Assembly (NCBI GenBank): GCA_019973155.2
Contig: BPQB01000025.1
Span: forward strand, 186,001 to 250,000
Source: Phanerochaete sordida
Lineage: Eukaryota > Basidiomycota > Agaricomycetes > Polyporales > Phanerochaetaceae
DNA: 64,000 nt
Direction: 5' to 3'
The translations under genes were made by a program, and so were the position numbers. Shown one piece after another: positions 1 through 14,695 of this stretch; position 1 is the stretch's first letter; each line of letters starts with the position of its first letter. The notes below the pieces were generated by a model, which was not told the DNA's origin, did not search any database, and worked only from the letters and a program-made list of their open reading frames with translations.

Positions 1-2462
<2,462 letters not shown>

Positions 2463-2943
2463 CACCGCGACGTGCGGTGACCCGTTGCTGCTCGTGGACG
2501 GACGGCCCGTCCTCGGCTCTCTGGAGCATCTATCTCTGGCTCTACTGAACAATGTATTCTCTAGTACCTGGTCATCATGACGTCCTGCTTTTTCCTCGTG
2601 TTTTATTCCCCTCTGCTCGTGTGATATTGCTATGCATCCTCAGTTTACCCTGCACTATTTCGCTACAAGGCTTGCACGCTGTACCCAGTATAACCCACCC
2701 TGTACCATTGAAGACTAGCTAATGATACACCGTTAGACCTGTCTGAGTAGACGCAGTGTGAAAGCAAGGAACGGTAGCGTGACGGATGGACGAGAGCACA
2801 GGGCACAGGGTATCTAGCGTGTATGGTACAGCTGCGGCACCTCGTGCCTCTCCTCCTGCAGTCGTCCCGTCGTAAATTTCGTATCTGCTTATCCGCGGGC
2901 GTCAGCAATGCACCACCTGTCGTGGAGAACAGCACACCGACCG
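2463..2943. other. Intergenic, 3' sides of two convergent genes
   Basis: No coding feature is seen. This holds the 3' untranslated sequence of CHD1 and of the minus-strand gene that ends at 2944. Confidence 0.6.
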
Positions 2944-4027
2944 TCATGTATGAACGTGTATCGCAGGCTTCAGCCTGCTGCCACCCCCGCTCTTCTTGCG
3001 ACTGCGCGACGCCCGAGCTCCGTCAACCGTGACGCTGATGACTGGTGAGGCGGCGGGCATGCCAGCTTGTGCATACACAGGTTGGACCCCGGGTTGGGTG
3101 TACGTTATCGTGGAGTGTCGTGTGCCTGGCGGAGCAACAGGAGTTGTAGGAATGGCGACGGGGACAGGGACGTGGATGGGCCTTTGATTCGCTTGTGCAG
3201 CTACGAGCATACCAACTCTCAGCGCAAGAACGACGCGTGGAGCTGAAGCATGACGCACCTTCCACGAGCTTCGCATCCGCCTCTCGATGGTAGCTCTCCA
3301 TGAGGGCTGTGTACCGCTTGACCTGCCAGTCGAGCTGGTCCGCGCGCGCGATGTTCCCCTGGCTCAGCGCCCACTTGCGCTCCTCTTTGAAGCGGCGCCG
3401 CTCCGAGTCTGCGAGCGACGCGCGCGCGCGGAGCAGCGCGATCTCACGCTCCGCCGGCGGCATCCTGCCGTACGGGTCGATCGATGACGGCAGCGAGCTC
3501 GAGAGCGCGGTGTCGATGCTCTGCGCGGCCGCCGACGCGGGCGACGGGGCGCTCGCGCGCAAGCGGTCTTGTGTGGCGCGGTCCCGGCGTGAGGGCCGCT
3601 CGCGGTCGGGCCCGCGCTCGAAGGAGACGAGGCGCAGCCGCTTGGAGGTCGTCTCGCGTGACCCTGGCAGCGGCGCCACCGTCGTGGCGGGCGAGCGCGG
3701 CTGGACGTCGGTGTACCGGCCCTCTTCGAAGAGCTGGCCAAGGACGTCAGTCGCCAAGACGCCGAGGGCTACGCCAAGAAGTACGCAGGCGGAGCGTGTC
3801 GTGTCGAAGGTCAATGTAAAGTCATAGGCGAGCTTTGCGGTGATGCCAAATCCGACGGGGAAGACGGCCCAGGTTGAGTGCTTCAAGACGTGATATAGCA
3901 AGACTCCCTGCCATAGCCCTTGGAGTATAAAATCTGCTGTAGAATCTTTGTGATCTGGGTTAATGGTGTTCAAGAATAAACGGAGACCAAGCGCAAAAAG
4001 AAGTGGGGGCCCAGTGGTGAGGTACAT
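2944..4027 (-). CDS. Unrecognised membrane-anchored protein with C-terminal coiled coil
   Basis: I do not recognise a named family. The model is two exons, 3259-4027 and 2944-3191, joined through a GTGCGT..AAG intron that restores phase, giving 338 residues. The first ~110 residues hold two or three hydrophobic stretches that look like membrane helices, with Gly-, Leu- and Ala-rich segments. A long Arg/Ser/Pro-rich linker follows, then a charged helical segment (about residues 190-255). Its pattern (KEERKWALSQGN then ADQLDWQVKRY) loosely recalls the DUF1771 helical motif found beside Smr domains; that similarity is weak and no Smr domain is present. The C-terminal tail is basic. The start is the first Met before the first hydrophobic stretch. 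It is divergent from the gene at 5236. Confidence 0.6.
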
Positions 4028-5235
4028 TCAACAACTTGTGGTACGTTAGGTAAGGTGTAGAGAGAGCGTTAGGGATCGCTAAAGCATGTAGCAGGAGAAG
4101 TAGATGTCGCAAAGTAGGAGCAGAACCGAGACTGGGAGTGACGGCAGCAGGGGAGCACACGAGCGAGGCAACGAGGTCGTGGAGTCTCTCCAAAGCGCCC
4201 GAACATCTCGCGTTCATAGACGCGCTCCGTATGCTTCGCGAGCACGTGACCATGCCCTCACAGGCACGCTCCGAAGTAGCTTATTGGATCCTCCTGGACC
4301 CTGTCTACAATATGCTTGCACACGTACCGTAGAGAAAGGCGTTATCTGGTCTCCATTGAAGAGATCCTGGGACAGTATTGAGGGTTTGGTTTCTTAAATA
4401 TAGTCTAGCGCGTTTTATGAAGCACTTCCCGACATTGTGATCTCTCCACTGGGGTCAACGCCGAGAAGATCAATTTCTTGCGCGATCCTCCGCGTTGCTT
4501 TGACGTGTTCTGCAACGATATCATCCGTGGGGGCTGTTCTAAACAAAAGTCTCTCGCGCGCAAACCCGCTCACCAAAAAAGGCAGGTATCCAGGAACCGA
4601 TCAAGACGCGACTCTAAGCGAGACTGGGCTCGCATTGGAGGTTTCAAAGCCGCAAACATCGCAGGTAGACAGCACACTACTTAATTATCAGTAAAACTTA
4701 GACAGGTTCCCGTTTTATGCCTCAGGAAGCTGTATACTTCGCTCGGACTGAATTCACTTGAATGCTCGCAGTACTTCAAGCTGTGAAGTGCAATCTTGAG
4801 CGCAATACATTTGACGTGCGAGCACATCTATCTGTGCCAGTGCATATCAGATCTATCGTCTCATTCCCACGTATTCATACTCACGCGTTTTGGCCAATTG
4901 GTCTGTTCAAGTCAGAGCCAGCTGTCTCCGTTCGACCCCATGATGTACTAGGAGTGCGCGGAGTCGTGTAACGTGCTGCCATCTTGAACGTCATAACAAT
5001 TCGCAGATACTGCAGACAGTATTTTCGGTGCCCAGTCTGCTCATCGTGACGTTGGACCTTGGGTACCCTTGGCCTCTCGTCGATAGAGGCCGGCGCTTTG
5101 ACGTACCGCTGGGACTGAAGTTTCGATCTCCGCTGCTTCCCGTCGAAGGTCGAGGGTGGAGAGAAGGCGACACTCGTCTCTTCACCCTCCCACTCCTCGT
5201 CGCAGTACCCCAGCCCAACGCTCCGCGCTCAGAGT
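4028..5235. other. Divergent intergenic region, promoters of two genes
   Basis: About 1.2 kb separates the minus-strand start at 4027 from the plus-strand start at 5236. No ORF here has family features. The last ~115 bases before 5236 are open in the frame of the next gene back to a TGA near 5118 but contain no ATG. An upstream exon of that gene is therefore possible. Confidence 0.5.
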
Positions 5236-8016
5236 ATGAGCATAGAAGATCTCTACATGGAACGTGGCGTACAGACAGAAGATGTTCTAGTCTCAGTGAA
5301 CCGGGTCGTGGTAGAAGTCGACGGAGAAGACGCGTCGGGCGGCGCAGACACCTCTGTTTCTTCTGTATCGTCGCTCATCATTCACACAAGGCCTCCGACA
5401 CCCACAGAAGTGCCCTCTGATGCTGTAGTCATTGACGAAGATGCTTCGCTTTCAATTGAAACGAAGACACGCGTCATCAAGCACCCTCAACTCACGTTTC
5501 TCCGTCCCGCTGCCGCAGGCGCACAGACCTTGAAGACCGTCTCCGCCAGGATCGTGTCTCTCCCAGAGACCGTGCCGAAGTTCTCCGAGAAGCAAAACAC
5601 GTCAGGCAGGCGGGTAGTGTCGATGCCGGAACGAGGAAGGAGCCCATTGTCGTCGCCCCAGACCTTGAGCCCGTACATGGACCAGGGGTCGTTCACGGCG
5701 GACACCGAAAGTCCAGCACGAGTCCGTGTCCATTCTGTGGCGACTGATCTTCCCCACACACCGTCTCCGCCCTCGTCTCCGGACTCTGTCGTCTTTATCG
5801 CAAACAAGTCGCCTCTTCCAGAGCACTTCCTCCGCAAGAAGGTCCTCGTCAATCAGTCGCGTACGCCAGAGCCACGAGAAGAAGGTAAGCATCCATTCTC
5901 TGCTTCTAGCCGTTATCTTGAACTAACCTTGTGCTCGATACTAGACTGGTCTGGCTGGGCAAAGTCACCTCCAAGGCCGATCCCCGCTCTGCATGGACCT
6001 CTGTCATTGCCATATGCTAGGTGTCCGTCGTGAGTACTTTAGGCCTTTACTCCGCTCAGTTACTCATCGCATTGCAGAGGTGCTGAAGGCACTGTCATTG
6101 AGGAGCAAGAGGAGCTACCTCGTGTCATCTGGGGCTTGGAGGCATCCAACAGTACGAAGGAAAATAAGGAGCCTGCAGAAGAGGAGCGCCCTGACAGTCG
6201 ACCTCCACTGCCTCAAGCAGCCCGAAAGCAGGGCAACAAACAAAAGGCGACTTCTACTGTCCCGCCGAAATTCACTGGCGCGAAAGAGCGCACGGAGGCA
6301 GAGGCCCCTCAGCGTCTTCCTGCTGTCCAGTCGCACCTACTCACCCCAGAGTCGGATCAGTACCTGACCCCGCCGCAAGTTCCCCTCAATTTCGACGGTA
6401 CTGTCCAGTCGTATATGCATCTCCCTGCACGCGGGCCAATCGACCTCAGTGAGCTCATGCGCCCGCGATTGGAGGAAGTCAACCCGTACCTCCAGAACGC
6501 CGACTTTACCGCGAACGCTGCGTTCGGATCGATGTCTTCTGGGTTATCCAACTACAGTTCTACTGGAGATCTTGGGCTGGACTGGGCTGCTTTTGGTAAA
6601 CCGCAAGATTATCTTCAGAATTCTCTCTCAGGCTCCATATGGTCCTTCCCTGGAAACAGCTTCGGGAACTACTCAGCTACTTCTGGGTTCTCACCGTCGC
6701 CGTCTATGCGTTCTCTGCTTTCTTCGCGCAGCCCTATCGTCTTAGATCCGCCTGGTCAATTTCCCCAAAGTCGACTTGCTCAACACTCGCCTCTGTCGTC
6801 TCAGCATACCTCCTCGACTTTGAATACTCCTGCTCTCTCGACCCAGGGTGGTTCTCAGCGCGCTATGTCTGCTCTGGAGATCGCTCAGAAATATCGGCAG
6901 CAGCAGATTCAGCAGAAGCAAGCTCAGTCCATGCTTCCGACGCCGCCGAATTCTACGTCGCCCCTCTGGTCGTCCGGATTTTCGCCGTACCAGGACTCGC
7001 TACTGTCTCCTGAGTTTCTCGCTGCTGCTCGTATGCCCAATTCTGCCAAGGATCTGACTTCTCAGCAGTCGGCCTTCCTGCATCAAGTCGAGGTTCTTCA
7101 ACAGCTGCGTTCGGCGGACCATGCCAGACTCGGTGTATCTGGACGCAATGCACAGGCGCAAATTCCCTTCCTAGCTCCTGCTGCTCGGATTCAAGACCAT
7201 ATCAGCGATGCCTTTGACATGCCTCGGGCGAATAATACTTCCAACGCGACCTCATACGGTGGAGTACCCCTCAACTCCCAGCAGCCTCGTAACATAGCAC
7301 CAAGATTCGCAACTGCTGCCCAAGCGCGCCCCTCTCCGGTGGGATTCCAGCCGCCCAACCCGTCCAATGCTCCCATAGGAACTCGTCGTCCTGGATCAGC
7401 CGGTGCCGGCATGGCCAGTGCTCAAGGCGCAGCCCCGCTCAACCCGCCGAGCATACAACAGCGTGGCTCTATCTCCCAGCAGAACCCGAGGTCGGTCCCA
7501 CTCGCGCGGCTCGTGCAGCGCAGACTGTCTGCTGTCCCCGAGGAAGACACTTCAATGCTGTCCGATAATGGACGTTCACAGCCACAGCGAAACCTTGCCA
7601 ACCCTTCTGTCGTCTACCATACGCCGGCTCCTCCTACATACGCCGAGCTCACGGCACCCTCCAGGCCTCACCAGGCCCCTGATGAAGCTTCAGGCGCGAA
7701 GCAACCGAGGCGCAGGCAAACACCGAACCCGCCTGCGCAGCCGAGGAAGTCGGCGACTGGCGGTCAGCAGCCGCATCGTCAGTCGCGGGAGGACAAGGGC
7801 CCCGTCGCTGGCCACTCCGGCCAGCCCGAAGGCCGCGGGGGCAACACGACTAGGAGCTCGAGCGTGGACAGCATCGTCTCTCAACGTACCGACCCCCCGC
7901 AAGGCTCCAAGCGTGGCGGCTTCCGCGGTCGTGGTCGTGGCTGGCGCGGTCGAAGGGCGAATGCTGGTGTCCATGGTCCTGAGCGAGTGGACGGCGGTCT
8001 TACCGTCAGGTCGTAA
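5236..8016 (+). CDS. Low-complexity protein with C-terminal RGG tail, function unknown
   Basis: Three-exon model 5236-5884, 5945-6029, 6078-8016 (890 residues). The N-terminal part is Ser/Pro/Thr-rich. The middle is Gln/Ser-rich with a conserved-looking helical piece, ALEIAQKYRQQQIQQKQAQ near 6870, followed by a Leu/Gln helix, HQVEVLQQLRSADHARL near 7085. The C-terminus is Arg/Gly-rich with RGG repeats (RGGFRGRGRGWRGRR near 7915), typical of RNA-binding or phase-separating proteins. No folded catalytic domain is visible. The first intron has a length divisible by three and no stop, so retention would add 20 residues. The start ATG has no Met competitor upstream, but the frame is open for ~115 bases before it, so the N-terminus is uncertain. 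It converges with the KH gene. Confidence 0.7.
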
Positions 8017-8374
8017 TTTGTCTCATTTCTCGTCCTGTTTTCAGTTTTCTCTCAATACCCGCCTGTTTTCGAAGTTTGTCGCATTGTCCTGTCGTCGCTG
8101 TCGGTTATCGGACTCGTGTCGCATTGTTCTCGTTATACCCTCGCAGATTTGCATCCTTGAACCTTGTTCTCGTCCTCGTTCACCCTCGGAATTTCTCTCG
8201 TTTAGCATAGCTTTTACACTATTAGCAGCAAAGCAACCGTAATAATGTCATCGTAGAGCCCAGAGTAGATGAAAGTGTGTATTGCAACAAACATAGCAGT
8301 ACGAATAGCGACGCAATTATATCCAATCCAGACAACATCCGATCGAGCAAGTGAAGATGAGGTCAGCGTGGGCA
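8017..8374. other. Short convergent intergenic region
   Basis: T-rich and C-rich sequence lies between two convergent 3' ends. No gene is seen; the space is taken up by untranslated regions. Confidence 0.6.
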
Positions 8375-11300
8375 TCAGTCGCGGCGGCCGCCACGCGGAG
8401 GACGGCCAGCGGTCATTTTGAGGATTAGATCCTTGGCAGTCTCGATGGCAGTCTCGGAACCTAGAGAGAAAACGGTGAGCGGACGAAAGCAAGAGCAATA
8501 AGTCGCAATGCTCACCGATGATGACAATGGTGTTGTCGTCGCGGCTGACGGTGATGTCGGCCTTGCTCTCAGCACGGAGGCGGGCGACGTTCGAGCCCTT
8601 GGCGCCGACGATGCGCGGGAACATCGAGCGGTCGGGGAGCGTCAGGAAACCGACGTGGGTCATCTCCTCGGCGTGCGCCAGCGCGTCGCGCACGGCGCCG
8701 AGCGCCTTGTCGAGCGCGGCCTGGTCCGCGGCCTTGAACGTCCAGACCGCCTCGCCCTCCTCGACGTCCTGGTAGTTCGGCACGACCTGCCACTGCGCCT
8801 CGACGCTCGCCGTGTTCTCGTCGAGGTCGTCGATGCGCGCAGAGATCGCACCCTCCGCCGTCGGGCGCGGCGGGACGGGCGGGTTCTTCGGCGCCGCGGA
8901 CTGCTCGACGCTCACGCCGAAGTTGCGCAGGGTGCGGAAGAGGTTGCCCTGCTGGGTGACCGCGTGGTGGTACTTCAGAGGGACACTCAGAGTGTCGGTG
9001 ACGCCCTCCGGTGCAGGCGGCTTGACCGCGGCCTGGAACGAGACATTAACCAATTAGTAACAAACGCAATAACGGCAGCATACCTTGAGCTCCGCAACGG
9101 CCTGCTCGCATGCCGCGCGGGGACCAGTGACCTTGACCAAGTCGGCGGGGTCGGTGTTCGCAAGCTCGTCCGCGTTCTCGGGCTCGCCGACGTTGCCGTA
9201 GGAGCGCGAGCCGGGGAACTGCACCTGGGTGTTCGTGCGTTTCTGGAGCTCGTTGAGGTGTTGCCCGCCGCGGCCGATGAGAGCACGGTGCTGCGCAGCC
9301 GGGATATCGACACCGAGCACGACGCGGTCGCGCAGGTCCGCGGCGACCTTCTCGAGCTCGGCCTTCACCTTGGCGACGAGCTTAGGCTCGCCACGCAGGG
9401 TGACCTCGTCCGACTCCTCACCGTGGCGAGGGCTGATATCGTATGTTAGGGATAGGGAGGACGATCAGGCAGTAGCAACGTACAATCGAATAAGACCAGC
9501 CTGCGTCTTAGGGTCGGAAGGACCACCGCAGCGGCTGATAAGCTCTTTGAGACCAGAGCCACCAGGGCCGATGATGGTGCGGTGGAACTTGTGCTCGATG
9601 CTGATGCTGTCAGTGGTCTCCTCCTGCACCTGGTTCGAGATTTCGAGGATGCGCTCCTTGGCCTCGGCGATCGCAGCCTTGGTGCCACGCAGCACGACGC
9701 CCGAGACCTCGCTGTTCTCCTGGGATTTATCGATGTCGATCTGTGCGCCGGTGATGTCCTTAATCTCGTTGATCTGGGCACCGCCACGGCCGAGAATACG
9801 GGCAACCGAGCGAGTTGGGACAGTGAACTTGACCTGGTTGTTGGACTCCTTCTCGAAGTCGTACGCCTATCAAGCCAAATCAGTACGAGACGCCTCACGG
9901 CTTAGCCACGAGAACATACCTCAAGCAGCTCCGCCTTCGCCTGAGAAACACCCTTCTTGGGACCCTTCACAATAACCTCATCGGGCTTGGGGACATCGCG
10001 CCTTGCATCAGTAGACTCCGCAGCGTCGCCACCACGGGGGAAGGTGATCTTGACGTCGTACTTATCCTCGAGACGGACAACGTACTTGCCGCCTGAGCCG
10101 ATGAGCGAGGGATGGAACTGCCTAGGGATCTTCAGAACTTCGGTGGTCTCGTCCGCCTGGAACGCAGAGAAGTCAGTCACGGGACCCGGGTGCTACCACC
10201 AGGCACAACACGCACAAACTTGTCCGCCTGGCCCGTGATACGACGCTTGGCCTCCTCGACGTTCTCCTTGCGACCAGTGATCTACGGACAGATGAGGACC
10301 CGCACACGCATGCAATGAGAGATACGTACCTTGACCTTGACCTTCTGGCCCGCCGGGATCTTCTTCTTCTTGGCAGCATCTTTGTCCTTGTCCTCATGGT
10401 CATCAGAGAAGTCGACCTTGACGCCGAGCGAATCACGGATCCTGTTGACACCAGCCCCCTGGGCACCCACAATGCGTGCGACAAACTCCCGGCCGATCTC
10501 GAATTCAGTCGACTGGGCAGATAGAGGAGCAGGAAGCATGGCAATCAGAAGAATGCAGATGCGGATCGGGAGGGCAGACCCACGTAGCTGTTCACGATCT
10601 CGTCGTTCTTGGCCGCCTCGACGATCTGCTCGATCTCCTTGACAGCGCGGTTCACGTCGGCACTGATGCCGCGGACGACGATGACGTCCTCAGTGGCATC
10701 GCCTGCATCCTTGCCAAGCTTGATGGACAGAGTCTTGTCCTCGCCGATGATACTATTTTAATGCTTGTGTAAATCAGAGTAATACACTGAGCCGAAGTGA
10801 AGTCGTACGCGTTGAGAGTAGTTCCACCGTGACCGATGACGGCCTCGTGCCACTTCTTCTCGACGGTGATAGTCTGAGTCTTGACGTCGGCGGCAGCCTT
10901 GGCCATCTTCAGCAGCTCCTCCTCGACTTCCTCGAGCTTCTGGGCCTTCTCAACGGGAGAGGGAGAGGCGTTGGGCGACGTAGGGTCGTAGACGAGAAGG
11001 ACGTTAGACTGCTCAGCAGATTCGGGAGGGAAGAAGACCAGAACGTTCTGCTGCTCGTGGAAGGCCTTGAGCCTGTGTATCGCGATCAGAACTTTGTCAA
11101 GGTTAAGGTGGAGTGAGGGGCGTACTTCTTAGCGTTCTTGTGCGAGTTGATGATGCGGTGGACCAGCCAGTCAATCGGGACGTCCTTCGTGGCACCAATG
11201 AGCTTGCCCAGCAGCTGCGAGAGCTGGCGAACGGTAGCGTCGACAGTGGGCTTCTCGCCGATGAGGTCGACGTTGAGCACCGTAGCCTTCTGGATGGTGG

Positions 11301-12721
11301 ACAGCGGGGGAGTGTAAACCGCGACACCGGGGTTGGCCTCGCTGAGGGTCTTCGGGTATCCAACGCGAGTCATGTACGTGAGCAGCTGTCGGGAGACGGC
11401 GATGGGACCAGGGAGCGGGAATTCGTGGATGTACGCCGAGTTGGCTTTCTCCATAACAGCGGTGACACCGTTGCCGATATCAGCAGCGCGACCGTAGACG
11501 TTGACCTCTTCTCCGGGCTCCTCGAAACTCTGGACGATGACCGCGCACTTCGACTTGGTCATAATCTCATCGGCGCCCTTGCCGGTGAGCAGACGGTGCT
11601 GACGCTTGGGGAGCATGAGCTTGACGGAAGTGACCTCGGTCAGGAAGTGGTCGCGTGCAGACTTGATAGACTCGATGACCCGTTCGACCGCCTCACGATC
11701 GCCGCTGACTGCGATCTCACGAGCAGCAGAGTTTAGCTGGAGCTGGACATCACCGCCCTGAGCAGCTTCGAGGAACTTCGCGCGCTGAGGCAGGAGGAAC
11801 GGCAAGATGTGTGCAGGGATATCCTTGACGCGTTGGGTCGTGCGAGAGGTCTTGGACGAGATGATCTGCTGGAGCATCTCTTGCGCTTCAAGAGCAAGAG
11901 GCTGAGGACCCGTGATAGTGACCGGCACAGTGGGCTCCTCGTCTTCGTCGTTGGTACCGGGAAGAGGAGTAGCGTTGCGCGAGGGAGAGTGTGAACCGCC
12001 GTTGGCCTGACCGTTGAGAGCATCCCTGCGAGGGATGTCGACCCTGACACCAGTTTGCTCGCGCACTTCCTTGAGAGTAGCACCCTTGGGACCGATGATG
12101 CTGGGGATAGTAGAAGCCGGTGCATTAAGAACGAGTGTCACCTGCGCGCATCGCGTCAATGCTAGGTCTCATGAGAGGCCAGATGGCAACGTACGACGGG
12201 GGAGAGACCGGCCAGCAGAGCCTTCTTCGCCTTCTCGAAGTCCCTCTTGTTCTCGGACTTGAGGTAGAACGTGGTCTGGCGGAGCTTCTGGTTCGTGGAT
12301 GCGTCAAGCTTGACCTTGTGCTGGGCCATAACCTGCCTCATGATCTCGCCGAGCGACGTGGGCCTGCCATCCTTGCCAGCGGTAGAGAGGTCGCCGACGG
12401 GGATCGTGAACGAGTCGGAGAACGTGGGCTGCTTCGACACGGTGGCCTTGATGCGCGGCGCGGACCACGCAGACACCGGGGCCTTGGCGGCCGCGGGCGA
12501 AGAGGACGCGAGCGACGGGAAAGCGTCGACAGAGTCGGTGTCGGGGGTGCCGTTGGAGGGCGCAGCGGGACGGGCCTTTACCGGGGTGTCTTGCAGACTC
12601 GGGAACGGGTCTGGGGCACCCTCCAACTCAGCGTGTCTCCTCTGCACGCGAAAGCTGAGTTCCCGTTTACTTCCGGTCGCATTCACGCGAGAGGACGTAC
12701 CTGGAGGTCGGCTGCAGACAT
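8375..12721 (-). CDS. SCP160: Vigilin/Scp160-like multi-KH RNA-binding protein
   Basis: Cytoplasmic polysome- and ER-associated RNA-binding protein family. Twelve exons, from the start: 12701-12721, 12195-12641, 11126-12141, 10809-11072, 10584-10752, 10330-10512, 10216-10281, 9920-10156, 9484-9866, 9084-9432, 8516-9032, 8375-8460. These give exactly 1246 codons (1245 residues), close to yeast Scp160. About a dozen KH units can be followed. Clear GXXG loops include IIGPKGATL, VIGHGGTTL, IVGAQGAGV, LIGSGGKYV, ILGRGGAQI, IIGPGGSGL, LIGRGGQHL and IVGAKGSNV. At least three units lack a proper GXXG (near 11760, 11220 and 8960), as in other vigilins. The protein ends in a short Arg/Gly tail (RPPRGGRRD). 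The first coding exon has only seven codons. Identity is firm. Confidence 0.95.
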
Positions 12722-13063
12722 GGCTGTGCGAATATGGACGGCCGAGAAACGGTGTGCCTTTGACGGGAAACCTGGGCGACGAGAGCGGGTACGCCGTCGC
12801 CAACCGCGAGCGAAAAGTGAGTGAGAGAAGGAGGAGGAGGGTTTTGAGTGAGGAGAGATGCGACGTTGTACGTGGACGGTCAATATCACGGCATTTACGC
12901 GTGGGAAACACCTGCCGCTTCCGTACCGCCGGCTTCCCCAGGATTTCGCATCGAAATGCGGCTCATTCGACTGGAACATCCAGCACATCGATATCGGGTA
13001 TAGCTCTACACGTGCAGCCTCCAGTACAGTAGCTAGCGAACCCCAGCCTACCCCATCCCATCA
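12722..13063. other. Promoter side of the KH gene
   Basis: 342 bp between the vigilin start and the RNase H2B stop, both on the minus strand. Pyrimidine-rich on the coding strand, with no gene seen; it presumably holds the vigilin promoter and 5' UTR. Confidence 0.5.
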
Positions 13064-14405
13064 TCAGGCCTTGGCTTGGAAGAACGTAGACAGCTTCGCC
13101 ATCCCCTTCGTGTTCGCCTTCTTCAGCTTCTCCACCCCCATGGACGCCGTCTTTCTCTTCTTGCCGCCAGCCTTTTCCGCCGCAGAGCCCTTGCTCTCCT
13201 TCATCTCCACCTTCTTCATGTCTGCTGCTGCTTGGGCTACAGCCTCCTCGGCTAGGGCTGCCAGATGCTTTTCCAAAGGCGCAAAGCTGGCGACCGCTCA
13301 GCGGATGGCTTGACAGTAATAAAGAAAGACGCACTCGTAAGATGCCAAAAGCTGCTTGTGGAGATGGTCGGGTACGTATTGCGATACCAGATCGCATGAC
13401 GCTTTCAGTCGTCCCACTGAAGAAAGGAAAGGTCTCGGTCAGCGTTCATGGCTAGCGAAATGCGAGCCATCGCTCACTTTCAAGCAGGTCGTCTTTCCCG
13501 TCGTCCATCAAGCCGTCCTTAGCGAGAGCCCGTGTCAAAGTCCTCGACGCGTCAAACATGGCTTGCGAGTTCAGTCGAGCGACCTTCTGCCTGAGGTTCT
13601 CCAATACGACGTCTGGCGAGTACTTGTACACGGCCAGCTCCTCGGTGATTTCTGCAACGAATATTCAGCTAGGAGCACACGCAAAGTTGAAAGGAGGGCG
13701 TACGTTTCTTCTCACATATTCTGCTCACAGCATTTCGAGCGCAGTCCAGGGACACAAAATGTAGGAGGTCTTCTTTGCACAAGCGTGCAGAAGGATCCTT
13801 CTTGCTCGGAGCAGACTGTATAAGCTTTTCAACTGCATCTTCAAGCATGTCGTCCATTGGTCGGAACGTCCCGGCTTGCGCACTTGACTATAACTGAATG
13901 TTAACTCAACCAAGAGCCAGGCAGAGCATGCCGTACCGGAGACAGAGCGTGTAGTATGGGGACCAGCAAGAACGCTGGATCCACTGGTGTCATGAGCAGC
14001 AGTTTGCCGTCTGTGATTCCTAGTGAGCAAAAGGGTCACGCAGGCTGGAGGATGCCACACACCTTGCACAATCTGCCCTTCTGACATAAACCACGACCTA
14101 TCGTTGGGCGGGGCTACCATCTGCACTTCCACAATAGACGACTTTCCGTCCGGTTTCGCGTAAGGTAGGAACAAAGATGGGATCCCTGGCCTTCGATGAG
14201 CTAGCAGCAAGACCTAGACAAGCCACACGGCTCACCGGTTCTCGGATGTGGCAACCTCAGGAACTGCAGAGTTTGAGGAGCTTCAGCTTCATTCAGCTTA
14301 ACCACAAGGGCATCGAGCACGTCTACGAAGCCGTCTCAACGAAAGCTGGCTGAATGTCTTAAAGATGCACGCACCCTTTGGCAAAATTCCGATATGTGAG
14401 GCCAT
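13064..14405 (-). CDS. RNH202: Ribonuclease H2 subunit B
   Basis: Accessory subunit of the nuclear RNase H2 complex, which removes ribonucleotides and RNA-DNA hybrids. Eight exons: 14375-14405, 14236-14334, 14063-14185, 13937-14019, 13704-13887, 13478-13651, 13335-13416, 13064-13286; 333 codons in phase. Family features: the N-terminal barrel, LRLPHPRTGIPSLFLPY, then EVQMVAPPNDRSWFMSEG and the signature LLLMTPVDPAFLLVPILHAL. A helical region follows (FRPMDDMLEDAVEKLIQ). The basic C-terminus ends MAKLSTFFQAKA, which resembles the PCNA-interacting (PIP) motif at the end of H2B proteins. The start MASHIGILPK fits the family's first strand. The last intron-exon joins are inferred, but phase and homology agree. 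Confidence 0.92.
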
Positions 14406-14534
14406 TTCGCCTGGTTTCCTGCGTGAAAACGCGTCGAGAGCGAAGACGGGTCAGGTTGGAGATGGCGGTCGTGTCGATCGTTGAGCGCGTTGTTTGGTCG
14501 TGTTGTGGCGCACGATAGTCTGCTTCCACCCATC

Positions 14535-14695
14535 GCCTAGAAAGGCAGGCATAGATTTGCTCTTCCCGCGACCCGACACTGCTACGGATCTCATCCCAAG
14601 TATATCCTCATTTGTGTGTATGGCGGCGCAGGCTACCATCATGGAGGGTCTGGAAATGAAGTCAAGGCGGTCATGAGATCGTGCGCTCCAAAATC
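14535..14695 (+). pseudogene. Broken 5' end of an isoaspartyl-peptidase/asparaginase-like gene
   Basis: This stretch matches the 5' flank, first exon and start of the first intron of the minus-strand gene at 29749-31218, but on the plus strand here. The diagnostic piece translates as LICVYGGAGYHHGGSGNEVK, against LIAVHGGAGYHSEESENEVK in the intact locus. The start ATG of the intact copy is not preserved (the aligned position reads atctcatcc), and the homology stops within the first intron, where the sequence passes straight into repeat copy A. I infer a truncated duplicate that cannot make the enzyme. Confidence 0.75.
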
